The translations under genes and the position numbers were made by a program. From Calliopum simillimum (taxonomy: Eukaryota > Arthropoda > Insecta > Diptera > Lauxaniidae), in assembly GCA_951812925.1 (NCBI GenBank), contig OX638370.1, positions 43,713,948 through 43,777,947 of the forward strand: DNA of 64,000 nucleotides, given 5' to 3'. Shown here piece by piece: positions 12,213 through 23,442 of this stretch; the stretch's first letter is position 1; each line of letters opens with the position of its first letter. Under the pieces are notes generated by a model. The model did no database searches, had not been told where the DNA came from, and saw nothing but the letters and a program-made list of their open reading frames with translations.

Positions 12213-12479
12213 ATTTTAAAACAAAATTGAGATTATGTTTACGTTTAACACCATCGCAAATATTGCAATATTGCAATTTCTACAAAAAGTTACTCCAGTG
12301 AAATGACGCGCTTTAGGAAAATCAGACGAAGGCTACACCTACAATTGGAATTGACGCTGAATCCTTCTTCATCAGCAGAATTGTCATTATACCTGCAGGA
12401 TTTTGAAATATCCTTGCTTGAATTTGAAGAAAACGCTGTGTTGAGTCTTACAGCGTAGCTACAAGAAAAGGTGAAATTC

Positions 12480-12960
12480 TTTTTTATTTATGGCATCGAA
12501 TATAATAACACCATAACTTGCAATAGTAAGTACAAGCTCTGAGCAAAAACCAGGCGAATTTGGACTAGAGGACGTGGCACCTCCCATGAACACAAAAGTT
12601 TCAAAATGTTATACTGAAAGTGTTTTTTGAGATAATCCAACCAAATCAGATCAATAAACGCAAGCTCTGAGAAAAATTTAAGCGAACTCGGAAAAGAAGG
12701 CGTGGCATCTTCCATGTGAGCAAAAGTTTCAAAATGATATTTCAGTATAGTACTTTTTTGAGATAATCCAACCAAATTTCACTCAAGTACTTAAAAGCAT
12801 TAATTGCAAACTTTGAGCAAAAAATAGGTGAATTAGAACTAGGGGGCGTGGCACCTCCCATATAAGCGAAGTTTGAAAATGCTATGCTGAAAGATTTTTT
12901 TAAGAAACCCTAACCGAATTTTACTCAAACACTCAGAACAATAAATGCAAGTATACTCTC
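12480..12960 (-). repeat. Family A tandem-unit repeat
   Basis: Three units in inverse orientation carry GTGGCACCTCCCAT or GTGGCATCTTCCAT, each followed by AGCAAAAGTTTCAAAATG or a close variant, a tract ending in GAGATAATCCAACC and a TGCAAGCTCTGAGCAAAAA-like word. Spacing is about 120-140 bases. No protein is encoded; the frame at 12488-12775 is an artefact of the repeat. Confidence 0.75.
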
Positions 12961-14170
12961 CAAGGAGTTATGGAAGAATAAAGCAATTTATTTTAATAAA
13001 AACTTGTATGTAGAACAAGAATATTGCATAGTATTTATCAACTAAGTGTTTAATAATAAACTTGAAATGCAGCATACCACTCTTACTATTTTTTTTTTTA
13101 TATTGAGATAATGCCGCTTCATAAAAGATTTACAAGAACGCTGGGAGAATGTTGTGCGATTTAGTCAATGCTATATTCTGATTAAACATAGTCTAAAGAG
13201 TCGAAGTATGATACATACCTAGTATTTGAGGTGTTACGCCCTCTTGTCCGAATTCGACCAGTTTTTTTCTTAGAGCTTGCGCTTACAATTCGTAATATTT
13301 ATGTGTATTTTGGTTGCATTGTCATGAAAAATACTCCTTAAGTTGTATTTTGAATATATTTTTTGGATGGGCGGGTCCGTTGACCGATTTCGGTGTACCA
13401 AATTCCATTGAATAATCTTGCTCAGTTTTCCACAAAAAAAAATTTATTTCCAACCAGCCAGACAGAAGGACATGGCTATATAGACTCAGGAGGTGACACT
13501 GATCAAGAATATATCGATACCTTAGAGCGCTGTAGTCCTATCTCCATTTTTGCTTTCGGGATAAAATTTTGATTTTTGAGTGTTTAGAAACTAGTAGTGA
13601 AATTGTACAGCAAATATTTCTGTAGTATTTACATACTGACTCAATATTCCCCTGTTTTAGGTGTTATTTTTGTACCTTTTTAAGAAAATTGCAAAAATGA
13701 CCCACATGTGGGGTTAAACAGGGTTGAAATTTTTTACAAAAATATTCCCCGCAATATCCTGCATAACTTTGTTGAACACATGATACACCTCAAATGTAAG
13801 GATCATATAGTTAAATTCATCGATTTAACACAAGAATGCGGTATAAAAAAAATTTCAAAAATCGATTAAAAAAAATGTGACGTGCTGCATACATATTTTT
13901 ATATTAGCCGTAAGGCATGAAATATTCTTACAATATATTCGGATTTTCTTAGCCACTGCACGTACTTACAGTTTTTCTTTCTTCCAATGTTATTGTGCCT
14001 AAGTTCTTTTTATTTAATTCAGTTTTTATTTTTATAGAAATGCAAGAACGAACCACAATCTGAATATAAATAACCAACAACACCGCCCTTTCACTCAAAC
14101 AGAAAATGTTTTGTTGAATGAGCTGAATGTCAATAAAACGTCAAACATACAAACACCCAATCAGCTGGTG
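12960..14170. other. Repeat-derived and unassigned sequence
   Basis: Positions 13190-13515 are another family A copy, ending in the ATGGCTATATAGACTCAGGAG block. The remainder, including 13520-14170, is AT-rich and holds no exon or motif I can support. Confidence 0.5.
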
Positions 14171-14173
14171 AAC

Positions 14174-14545
14174 CAGGGATGATATTTGTAGTGGAATCGT
14201 ACTTTTTTTGGTACTATTGACTTTACAAAAGTACTGAAGTACTTTCGCCTCGAAAAAGTCCTTTCGCAATTTTTTGTGCAATTAGAAAGTAAACTGGCTG
14301 TAGCATTTCACAAAATACTTCACTGAGACATATAGGATTATTGTAGGATGTATTAAAAAATGAACTAGGAGAAAAGATGTTTGGAAATATTTATATACAG
14401 AATTGCACATGGAATTTTATCAATTGAGATTTCTTCTGCAAATGTGAAGAGAATATTTTCTGAATAAAACTTGATAAAAACTAGATGCCGAAATCGTTTG
14501 GCGGTATCTACGTGCTCAGCTCTTATATAAGCTAAAGACTTAATT
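14174..14545 (+). pseudogene. hAT transposon remnant: 5' end plus dimerisation-domain scrap
   Basis: CAGGGATGATATTTGTAG at 14174 resembles a hAT 5' terminal repeat. From about 14415 the plus strand reads SIEISSANVKRIFSE, a TAA stop, then NLIKTRCRNRL and LAVST. This has the spacing of the hAT C-terminal dimerisation motif (serine, arginine, phenylalanine-serine, then R-N-R-L). The rest of the transposase is missing between the two. No 3' terminus was found. The assignment is by motif pattern only. Confidence 0.45.
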
Positions 14546-14599
14546 AAATTAAGAAATTGTTGTTGATAACAAAAGTTATAAAACTTTGATATTAGTACT

Positions 14600-16040
14600 G
14601 AGATTTTACAAACAAATTTATACAAATTTACCAAATACTCAACCATTGGAAGAAGAATTATTAGAGTAATATCTAAGTACTTTTAACAAAACAATCAATG
14701 TCAAAATTAGACAGTTTTGCATGATTATAGTCGTAAATATAGAATTCGAATATGCTTTTTTGGCTATTCGTCGGTTCGCTATCTCTATAAATGTAAGAAA
14801 AGGGTAATTATTTTTATACGTCAGTTTCGAGTTATGTTGTTTTGTCAAAAGCCCACAGATAGTAAACATAACTTTTTACATTTATTGATTTGGGTGTAGG
14901 ATATTGAAGTGTTTAAAATAAGGATTTTTTCTATTCCTCATGAATAATATTATTACTATTTGTAGGTATATATTTCTGTCGACTTTTGACAAAACAACCT
15001 AACTCGAATTAAGACAATTTTCCAGGATTTTAATCATAAATACAAAATTTAAATATGCTTCTTTTGGTGTAATCGTCATATCTCTATGACTTTTAGAAAA
15101 TAAACCTATCTCGATGTTTTATTCACAATTGCATTTGACAACAAACAACTTATCTCAAATAGGTTAAAAATTTCAAGCATTTGCAATAACAAAAACTTGA
15201 ACAAATACTTTTCACAAAAAAACTTGTGTCGACATAAGAAAAGGGTGTTTTTTTCACAAAACATCTTAATTGGAGATAAGATACTTGTTAAATGGAAAAA
15301 AAAGTTTGACAAATAAGTTACTTTTCGAATAGAAAGAACTGAATTTCTTAAATAAAAAATATCTGACAAAAACATCTTATTTCAATTTTATTAGAAACTA
15401 TTGACCTTAGAACAAAAAAGTGACTGGAAAATATTCGTGTAGTATTTATGAATATATCCTGGGTGTAAGGTTATAATAAATTTATGATATTTTTAAACTC
15501 CACTAATAAAATTTTTCAAATGATTTTATTTGAAAGACAAATAGTATGGAAACAAAAAATACAGCTCTTGACAGCTATTTCATATTTAAATTTTGCCACA
15601 AGTTTTCTGGACACCCTGTGTGGATTAAAAATTATGTATATTAAAAACGTACAAATGAATGACATAGGTGATCAGAGTCTATTATGCTTAAATGACAACA
15701 ATGAAATTCTATGAAAATGGAGCACAGTTCTTATCATATTTCGAAATTTTTTTTTAATAAAAAATCGCACTTCTTTTTACAACAAGCGTTGCATTTATCC
15801 GATTAATACATTAATTTTGAAGTTGTTCTGTATACTCGTAAATAATGACAAATTTCAGACCTTTATAATTCGTAAAGACACATACCTATGAAACAGCCCT
15901 CGTACTAGTATAGGGAAATCACTATCACATTATGGAAAAAAAAAATTGTTTACATGATTTGGGATTTTTTGTTCAAACTACTGGGGGAAAAACGCTTATC
16001 AATTATAACTCATAAGAGTGAAATTTCGATTTTGTCATAC
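14600..16040. other. AT-rich intergenic sequence with a degenerate local repeat
   Basis: Positions about 14700-14860 and 14985-15110 share degenerate words (TTTTGACAAAACAAC against its complement, AATATGCTTCTTTT, CTATCTCTAT), suggesting an old partly inverted local duplication. No exon, promoter or RNA gene is visible until the TATA box at 16046. Confidence 0.45.
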
Positions 16041-16045
16041 GTACG

Positions 16046-16055
16046 TATATAAAAG
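16046..16055 (+). promoter_or_regulatory. TATA box of the 65-residue peptide gene
   Basis: TATATAAAAG lies 48 bases before the ATG at 16094. A start of transcription about 30 bases downstream would leave a 5' leader of roughly 15-20 bases. Confidence 0.65.
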
Positions 16056-16093
16056 AGCAACAGATTGTGAATCTGCACAGTATTTATTTGAAT

Positions 16094-16291
16094 ATGAACT
16101 TCTTCAGTATTCTAGGCGCTATTTGGATGTTGTGCCTGTGTCAAGTCATAGACGCTGGGGTATATGGGAAACAAAGTTGCCATGGACGCTTATATCATCG
16201 TGATCCCTGCTCCATTCGAGATATTAATGGAAGACCAACACATCCATGTTGTAGCGAACTTAAGGGAACTGGACTAAATTCGTATTTTTAA
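16094..16291 (+). CDS. Small secreted cysteine-containing peptide, 65 residues, unknown family
   Basis: I start at the ATG at 16094 because the open frame upstream has only non-ATG codons. The first 21 residues (MNFFSILGAIWMLCLCQVID and A) form a typical signal peptide. The predicted mature part is 44 residues with four cysteines spaced C-X9-C-X11-C-C. It is single-exon, preceded by a strong TATA box and followed by AATAAA at 16320, so it looks like a complete compact gene. I do not recognise the family. A secreted defence, venom-like or seminal-fluid role would fit the layout, but nothing shows which. Confidence 0.65.
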   Translation: MNFFSILGAIWMLCLCQVIDAGVYGKQSCHGRLYHRDPCSIRDINGRPTHPCCSELKGTGLNSYF

Positions 16292-16319
16292 TGTTTAATG
16301 CTTTTAAGATGTAAAACTC

Positions 16320-16325
16320 AATAAA
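16320..16325 (+). terminator. Poly(A) signal of the 65-residue peptide gene
   Basis: AATAAA lies 29 bases after the TAA stop codon of the small secreted peptide. Confidence 0.6.
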
Positions 16326-16474
16326 TATTGCTGATTTTTATAAATATCTTTAGTAAATGTACAAAATTTACACTTTTCTACATGTTATGAACATTAGGAT
16401 TTTCGGAACTTGTTTTTTTTTTTTAATTTGCTTATGCTCAGCAAATAAATTATTACAAATTTTACAACAAGGTT

Positions 16475-17283
16475 TGAAATTTAGGTAAATTGCAGTTTAG
16501 CGGCTTTTCGTATTTTTAAGGGTAGAAAAAAAATTTTGCCAAAAATGGCTTATTTTGGACTCCCACATTACAAAAATGGAGGGGGAGCTCAAGAAATTTA
16601 GAAATTTATAGACTGATCCGCGGCCGAAGGCCGCCGCGAAGCCAGTGTTGGATTTTTGGGAGTTTTTAATCCTGAGTTGCAGCCGCAGGCCGCCTACTTA
16701 CCCCTACTCTTATGTAAAACTACTGTGGCTAGCGAAGCTCGTGTTTGATATACTACAACAACAACAAAGTTTTTCGCAAAAAACGCAAAAAACCGCGGAT
16801 TTTGACTCACCTTATTTTAGACGTTGTAAGAAGACAACAAGAACAACTTTACTACTACTACAACAACAGTAATTTTATACAAAAGTAGGGGTAAGTGGGC
16901 GGCCTGCGGCCGCAACTCAGAATTTAAAAGTCGCGGATCAGTAAGGGTAGGGGTAAATAGCCTGAATTTTTGAAAAACTGCCATATCTCGAAAAATATTA
17001 CTCAGAATCAAAATCTTTGTGGGACAATATATAGCACGGTAAAATACCTTTCATATGACACCAATATTATTAAAATCCATCCAGGGATTCCTAACTTATA
17101 GCGGTTTACATAGAAGATACATCCGGATCTTCCGATGGCTATATCTCCGAAATCACGCAAAATTCTTGAGCTCCCCCGCCATTTTTGTAATGTGGGAGTC
17201 CAAAATAAGCCATTTTTGGCAAAATTTTTTTTCTGCCCTTAAAAATACGAAAAGCCGCTAAACTGCAATTTTACCGAAATTTA
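16475..17283. mobile_element. Fold-back element with GC-rich inner arms
   Basis: Outer arms 16475-16610 and 17155-17283 are inverted copies (AATTGCAGTTTAGCGGCTTT; GGACTCCCACATTACAAAAA). A second inverted pair, 16670-16725 against 16870-16930, carries GCCGCAGGCCGCCTACTTAC. Positions 17045-17150 match an arm of the fold-back at 6543-7402, so two fold-back families share a module. It lies 150 bases after the secreted peptide gene. Frames within it are not genes. Confidence 0.75.
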
Positions 17284-17415
17284 TTCCAAAAAAGTCTGAA
17301 ATTTACTCCAAAAAGTTTTAAATTTATACCTTTTTTGTGATTGCTCAATATAAATACTTTTTTGGTATTAAAATTAAATTATAATTTTTACTGTGTAGTC
17401 GTTAAAACTAGCCTG

Positions 17416-17856
17416 AAGGCGCTAGTACATACAGGGCAGCGCGTGCAGCGCGCGCATTATAGGCTTTGACAGTTGATTTAAAAACATAGCTCCTTATGGA
17501 GAGTAATACATACTGAAAAGCGAACAACGCACGCGCTGCGTTCAATGCGTAGAGTTGACCAACTTTCAACTTTTCGAACGCATCATTTGCGTTTGACATT
17601 TCGTTTCTTTTGTTTATTTATTTATAAATAATTTTCGCAGTTGAAAATATAAATTAAAAAAGAAAAAAAAAAAAAAATGAAGGAAAAACGTATAAGCGAA
17701 GTGCAGGAGCGAGTCTGCCTGTATAATAAAGGCCATTCTGAGTGTATTTGAAAACGCATTTACGCGTTCTATGTAACGGCACAAGCATCACTCGCGTGCG
17801 TTGTGATGCGTATGATGCGCGCGCTGCACGCGCTGCCCTGTATGTGCTAGCGCCTT
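17416..17856. mobile_element. 441-bp MITE with ~40-bp GC-rich terminal inverted repeats
   Basis: The left end AAGGCGCTAGTACATACAGG and the reverse complement of the right end AAGGCGCTAGCACATACAGG agree, and the match continues through GCAGCGCGTGCAGCGCGCGC. The interior has further GC-rich words (AACGCACGCGCTGCGTTC). No transposase is present. I see no unambiguous target duplication. Confidence 0.7.
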
Positions 17857-18270
17857 AACGCACGCCGTGGAATGAATAAGAAAAAGCAATTCTTAAGAAA
17901 ATTGTCGCAATCCTTTAAAAATAAACACACATTCTTTTATTTATAACAAAACAAAAAAAAATCGTTCTTTATTTTACGACTCTTCAAAAACAAAACGAAC
18001 CGCTCTTCATCAAATCAAAAAGAAAACTCTCCAACTAAAAAATTACATTTCATATCGATGCCAGATCTAATCAAAGTAAATTATTAATTAATGTAGCCAG
18101 ATAATAAAAATAAATATTTCCATACAAAACAAAAACAAGAATGTCATCCATCCATATTAACCATGCGCAAAGTAAGTAGCACATACCTCAAAATCCCATC
18201 ATATTTTACATGTACTTTATTTGTTATATTATCTTATCATCTTATTTAATTATTATCGTCATCTTATTAA
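17857..18270. other. Intergenic stretch between a MITE and the lysozyme gene
   Basis: AT-rich sequence with no exon I can support. On the minus strand AATAAA (18216-18221) could serve as the lysozyme poly(A) signal. Confidence 0.4.
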
Positions 18271-18367
18271 TTATTAATTATTATTTGCACATTTTCGAAA
18301 GATTAAATCTTTAACAGCTAACACCCATTTCAATATCATTTCTGCATCAAATTTATATCTTTCAGTG

Positions 18368-18832
18368 CTATCCATTGCGCCGGAAAAAACAATGACGCAC
18401 ATTGGGTTTCGAACGTCGACAACGGTTATTCCAAGCAACCCATGCAGAGAAACCTTGTACACGTTTTATGTAACGCGCACATTTTAGTGAATATCGTATG
18501 TCATCGCTAAGCAAAAGGTGACACGACAAGTGACAAGAATTGCTTGAGGCACGTCTATCAGCAGGTTTGCACCAATAACGATCGTTGATCTGAAAAAGAC
18601 CCCAATCCACAGAACCATCCGAATTAGAGCGATTGATAGCACGCGTATTAAAAGAACTTTCGCCTTCGACCAGACACATCCAATCGGCGAGTTCACGATA
18701 CGGCACACCGTAGCGATAGAGCTTTCGCGCTAAGCTGCATCTGCTGTAGACTTTGGCTTCAATAGTGGGCAACTGCATGAGTAGACAACACAAAACGATG
18801 CAGATATACCGCTGATACGTACTGACGGACAT
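18368..18832 (-). CDS. C-type lysozyme (glycoside hydrolase family 22), secreted
   Basis: A single exon encodes 154 residues. Residues 1-26 are a signal peptide ending TIEA, and the mature protein begins KVYSRC as in fly lysozymes. All eight cysteines of the fold are present. The catalytic glutamate is in CLVEGESSFNT and the catalytic aspartate in SVDWGLFQIN, so the enzyme should be active on peptidoglycan N-acetylmuramic acid linkages. Other family blocks are RYWCKP, CHLSC and AWVAWNNRC. The C-terminus is basic (CRRSKP, FFRRNG). It would act outside the cell, in gut or haemolymph. It stands alone here, without the tandem paralogues common in flies. Which fly lysozyme subgroup it belongs to I cannot say. 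Confidence 0.93.
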   Translation of the reverse strand: MSVSTYQRYICIVLCCLLMQLPTIEAKVYSRCSLARKLYRYGVPYRELADWMCLVEGESSFNTRAINRSNSDGSVDWGLFQINDRYWCKPADRRASSNSCHLSCHLLLSDDIRYSLKCARYIKRVQGFSAWVAWNNRCRRSKPNVRHCFFRRNG

Positions 18833-18919
18833 TTCTTTGAGTTAAGCGTTATTGATAATTTGAAAACCACATGAAATATTCTTTAAAGAGACAATACTGA
18901 TCTTGTAGCGTTGACAGTG

Positions 18920-18927
18920 CTTTTATA
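18920..18927 (-). promoter_or_regulatory. TATA box of the lysozyme gene
   Basis: On the minus strand TATAAAAG is followed about 30 bases later by ATCAGTATTG (18892-18901), which contains an initiator-like TCAGT. The ATG at 18832 follows some 60 bases further on. No intron is needed in the leader. Confidence 0.65.
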
Positions 18928-18934
18928 TTCTAAA

Positions 18935-20815
18935 AGTTTGGTGGCTTGTTAATAAAAGAAGATTTATTGGCCTTAATAAGATTGAAAGTAAAGATTAAAT
19001 ATACCAATAATGTTTAAAGCATCCACTTGATAAAAATGTAAATTATTACTGCTTACACTCAAAGAAAACTTTTAAAGAAGAATACAATCAGTAAATAAAC
19101 CATTGAACATAATACAAGAAAAGTGTTAAAAAGAAACAGGAGGCTTCCAAAGCTTTTGAAGCCCTGAAAACAATCAGAGTTAGTTTCGAATTAGTCAATA
19201 AAATATAGCTGCAGTTATCATACCATGATATGATGTGGAAACATTACGAAAGTGCTGAATTGCCAACTAACTTCCCTATACTGCAATTGGATAAAGTACG
19301 AATTCTTTCACTATCGCTTCTTAGCTAAACACTTAAGGGAATACTCGTGCTATTTCATAACAAACCGCAAGACAAAAACTTGTCCATCTTTTTTTATTTT
19401 GTTAGAAATGGAGTACGACTTTAAATTATACACCATTATAAAGGTACTTGTATGTAGATGTGCACAAAGTTAAAATAATCTTAATATTTTGACTTTAAGA
19501 CAGGTAAAATTACATACAAGTTTTTCAATATTAACAACAACAAAATACACGGTCGCACAGAGCTGAATAAAGGATACAGAACAAGAGAAAGACAAAAAGC
19601 ATAGCACCGACTTCATGTTTTTGTTTTGTAATATATATCGCTTGAATTATACCACGATGATAAATAAGCTTTTCTATTTCGTACCAAATAGCAAAAAAAA
19701 GTACTAGAAGTGTCTTAAAAGTACCAAAATTATTTAATACATTTGTGGTCGAATTTGAAATTTTCCTTATTTGTAAGAAAGTCTACTTGCCGAGGCATCA
19801 TTAGAAATTTTATTGTTCGAATACATGAGTGTCGTGACAGCGAGGTTATATTTTTGACCAATATTATTTTTAAGGAATAAATTCGAAAATTTTATACTTT
19901 AATAAACACATTTTTGATAGATAGCTTGCTTTTTTTTGAATGGCCCACTTAATATAAACTTTCTTTTAGGACACTTTGTATAATCACTGAGAGCATTTAA
20001 AACGGAAATCGCCAGCTTTAATGCTGTATAGAAATATTTATTTTCAAATTTCGTTAAAATATGCCCTGAATAATTTGGTTTATTAACATTTAGGCACACG
20101 AAAGCTTACACGTTTCTTTTTATAGCTCAGTTGTATGTATTTATTTATTTATCTCTTAATGCTATAAGGTAAGAAAATTCTTATACAAAATATGACCACG
20201 AATTAAATTGAAATTTTTGTTTCCAACTTTTCTTGCAAAATTTAACAGATCTGAGGGATCAACTCCCATAATATGAAAATAGTATGTTTGTAACGTCGCA
20301 CCTATCATATATGAAAGCATTTTATTTGAGTTTTTTATGAAAACTTCTATTTGTGGACAAGAGCGAGATAATTGATACTATAAAAGTTAAAAAACCTTTC
20401 TGGCGTATTTTTACACGTTTTACTTTTAATTTGAAGTATTAGCCCGTGCTTGTCGCAACCTTACTGTAGAAATGCCTATACGTATTGTAGATTTGGTACA
20501 TTTGTAATATTTTTTACTGTCATTATTTTTTTTAAGTGTACGAAATCAAGTGGCACAAGACACGCACATATTAGACCACATATCTTCAACCAGTTTAAAA
20601 CGAAAGAACAAATCATTGAACTATTTAAATCGATATTTTAACTTGTCATGATATACGAGTAAACATACATACTTATGTATGTCCATACTTCACTTACTAG
20701 TGAAGATGGTTATTTTTTATGGAGTATTTATCAAACTAATATTATATACATGCATATGTGTATACTTACTATATTTTTTGATTTTTTTATATATATTTGT
20801 TTGATAATAAAATCA
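18935..20815. other. Intergenic repeats
   Basis: Positions 19390-19760 are the second copy of the dispersed repeat at 9360-9625, with about 100 extra bases in the middle. Near 20140-20230 the minus strand ends in a TAAATAAATAAATA tail preceded by CCTTATAGCATTAAGAGA, which resembles a LINE 3' end, but I find no reverse transcriptase beside it. No host gene is visible. Confidence 0.45.
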
Positions 20816-20817
20816 TA

Positions 20818-20930
20818 GGGGAAGATGTTCGGTTGTGGGCATCATCCGGTTATGGGCACCCCTGCATATCTTTTGACACTGGGTAAATGCGTCTGATCTG
20901 ACAATTGTCGTTTGTGCGCCTTGTCAGCAC
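20818..20930 (+). mobile_element. TA-preceded transposon end with reiterated motif
   Basis: After a TA the sequence runs GGGGAAGATGTTCGGTTGTG, then repeats CGGTTGTGGGCA as CGGTTATGGGCA. This resembles the ends of the 42766-43646 element in layout (TA, GGGGA-AGATG start, terminal word reiterated), but the words differ. It is cut off near 20930, where a fragment of the 44963-46525 fold-back family begins. The other end is not in the window. Confidence 0.4.
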
Positions 20931-21110
20931 GACCGAATCCCATCTTGAGTCAAACATCATTTTAAAGCTTATAAATTATGCTTTAATTTAAAGTACTTTT
21001 AAAAAAATGTAAGGGGGATTTTTTTTTTTAAAAAAATCAAAAGAATTTTTAAGTGTAAAAAATTTTGGTGAAAAAACATTTTTTTATTTTTGCACTCTAC
21101 CCTGATAAAA
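20930..21110. repeat. Fragment of the 44963-46525 fold-back family
   Basis: The words CGAATCCCATCTTGAGTCAA, AAAGCTTATAAATTATGCTT and TTGGTGAAAAAA occur in the same order as in the right arm at 46075-46220. Confidence 0.7.
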
Positions 21111-21160
21111 TGTTACATTTTTTTAAAAAAAGAATAGAGCAAAAAATTCTACATAAAGTG

Positions 21161-21589
21161 CTGAACACATTCGGTGCGAGCTGCGAGTGCGAGGGAAACC
21201 CGACCGAGATAGCACGAATTTCTCTATATGTTAGAGTAAGATGTAACATTAAGCTTTTATTAAACGTCATTTATAAAAGCTCTCGCAATGCGATAGAATT
21301 GATTCTATTTTTATTGCGATTTTTAAAAAAGAAGAACAAAACGAAACATAAAAATTTTAATAAATTGTTTTCGACTGAATTTTTTAATTTCCATTTGAAG
21401 TTTAAATAATTTTGAAAACAAATACGTTTTTTTTTTTCGCTTTTTGTTTTCTTTTGTTTTCAATTTTTAATAAACAAAATTTTCTCGCAACTAGTTGATT
21501 GTGTTTTCACGCACGAGGAAAAGTTCAAAAAATTGTTTGAGCAAAAGCTGTTTTCTCTCGCACTCGCAGCTCGCACCGAATGTGTTCAG
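21161..21589. mobile_element. 429-bp TIR element
   Basis: The left end starts CTGAACACATTCGGTGCGAG and continues CTGCGAGTGCGAG. The right end is its exact reverse complement over 33 bases. Flanks do not show a clear target duplication; on the right a TTAA follows three bases outside. The interior is AT-rich without transposase. Confidence 0.7.
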
Positions 21590-21599
21590 GGCTTAAATC

Positions 21600-22540
21600 A
21601 CAAAACAATTTCGACATTTGTTTTTATTTAATTTAATAAATTTGAAGTCATTCAAATGTTTGTAAATAAAAAACTAAATAAAAACTTTCAATATCATCTG
21701 TTTGTGAAAAATAAAAATTCAAAATTCTCACCCCGTCGCACAGTGCTGTCACTCCATACAACGGAACGGCATTTCCACAGTTTTGGTTCGATTTCAATAA
21801 GATTTACCATACTGATACATTTTTTTACGCTGTTTGCAGAAATGCAATTAATTTTCAAATGCAATGAATAGAAAAAAAGATATTCAAATAAATAAAACCA
21901 AGAAAGTTAACTGGAAAAAATTTTTGTGCATGCTTTTAGGCTGTAAAAAACCATATTAAAATTTTAATAGTTCAAAGTGCTTTTGACATATAAAAGTATG
22001 CTGTAAAAATCAAATTTAAAAAAATTCAAAAGCATTTGAAAAAAATTTTGTGGTGTAAATTTTAAAAAATCATTGATTTTTATGTAAATATGGGATATTC
22101 AGATAAATAAATATGTAAAGTAAACGGGGAAAAACGGCGTTGTGAATTTTTCCTATCTTAAATATGGAATCTGTACTATCTGTACGTTTTTTTTTCCTGC
22201 TCTAAAGAAAATTAGCATTTTCCGGTTTTTAATATTTGAAATTTTTTTTTATATCTTTTAAAATACATAACTTTAATTTGGCTAAAAAAATTTGCATACA
22301 AAAAAATATTAAAAATAAATAAATTGCTTTTGAGGTTTAGGAGAAGCACTTATTCTTAAAAAGTTCTGCGATTAGCAAATTTTCTTAAATGTTTTTTTTT
22401 TCGAAAAAAAGTTCGACTTTAACAAGCTGTAACACATAGAAATCACACTAGTTTTCAATAATTTTCAGGGGACTTCTTAATTGGACTGCTGTAGAATGGC
22501 ATAAAAAAAATTTTAAATTTGGACAAAAATTTTTTACGCA
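21600..22540. other. AT-rich spacer, nothing recognised
   Basis: Runs of A and T with no exon. A word GTCGCACAGTGCTG near 21737 recurs inverted near 22555 at the end of the Harbinger pseudogene, which may mark degraded element ends. Confidence 0.4.
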
Positions 22541-22548
22541 AATGCCTT

Positions 22549-23442
22549 CTATAGCAGCACTGTGCGACGCTTCAATACCCCATACGAACGTTCGACTACA
22601 TTCCGAGTGCGAATTTGGCTTTCGTTATAGAGACGTTCCATTTCGCCGCTTGCTTCGAGAAAAGGTGTTGCCAAATATGTCGTGTTTCGATAGCCGCAAT
22701 CGCGTACCATTTTCCATTTTCGAAGCGATGCTTTATCCACGAACTATTAAAAATAGTTTGGTTATGTGTGGATCCTGGCCAACGACATACCAAACTAATA
22801 ATTTTCAAATTTGCTGAAGACACTGCCTTTTCGATTGCGAAACACTTCAGGCTCATGACCGCCTGGCGATTGAATCCGAATATGCGTGCAATCAATAGAG
22901 CCGATGGTCCGGGGGAATTTTGCAATATCAAAGAACTCTTTGGCAGCAACAGGTAAATCATCCTGTGTGGAGGGCATTTGTATCATTTCAACAGATTTCA
23001 TTGCAAGTGCCAAAGAAACTCGTTTTATTATCCGGCTAACGGATGCAACACAAACTCCCGCGAAATCAGCAATCGCCACATCCATGGAACCGAGTGCGTA
23101 AAATTGTAAAGCAATCAGCAACTGTGTAAGTGGTGTTATGTGGAGCGACCTGCTGAAACAATAAAAAACAATTAATAACTAGGAAATGGAACAGGTGCAG
23201 TGTTCCGCTTACCGCTGTTCACCACGAAATTTCAAAGAATCTTCAATGAATATTAATACGGTGGCGACTGCTCTTTTCTCCAAGCGAAAGAGGTGAACGA
23301 AGTCGACGTCATCCCATTTATCCATATTAATTCTGGGCAGAATTTTATATTGGTGGCGTTCACGGGTCAAATTCTCATCCTCTATCTCATCAAAGCGATC
23401 GAAACGATTTTGCAAATCCTGTAAATAGTCCAAATGTTCCAT
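22549..23442 (-). pseudogene. PIF/Harbinger (HARBI1-like) transposase pseudogene
   Basis: On the minus strand the frame opens MEHLDYLQDLQNRFDRFDEI and reaches ...FRGEQR at 23209. A 59-base GT-AG intron (GTAAGC to TTTCAG) then joins it to a frame reading TPLTQLLIALQFYALGS. The DDE-nuclease blocks follow: IGSIDCTHIRIQSPGG (first aspartate), CRWPGSTHNQTIF, RDCGYRNTTYL (second aspartate) and QIRTRNVVERSYGVLKRR (glutamate). The frame shifts after RNRKG near 22825, with some ten family residues missing, and again near 22690 after RFENGKWY. So the element cannot make a transposase, although the three acidic residues survive in pieces. The retained intron and conserved motifs suggest fairly recent decay. 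Confidence 0.85.

Noticed and set aside
21065..21409. 114-residue plus-strand frame
   Set aside because: It crosses the boundary of a TIR element (21161) and is made of lysine-rich low-complexity sequence.
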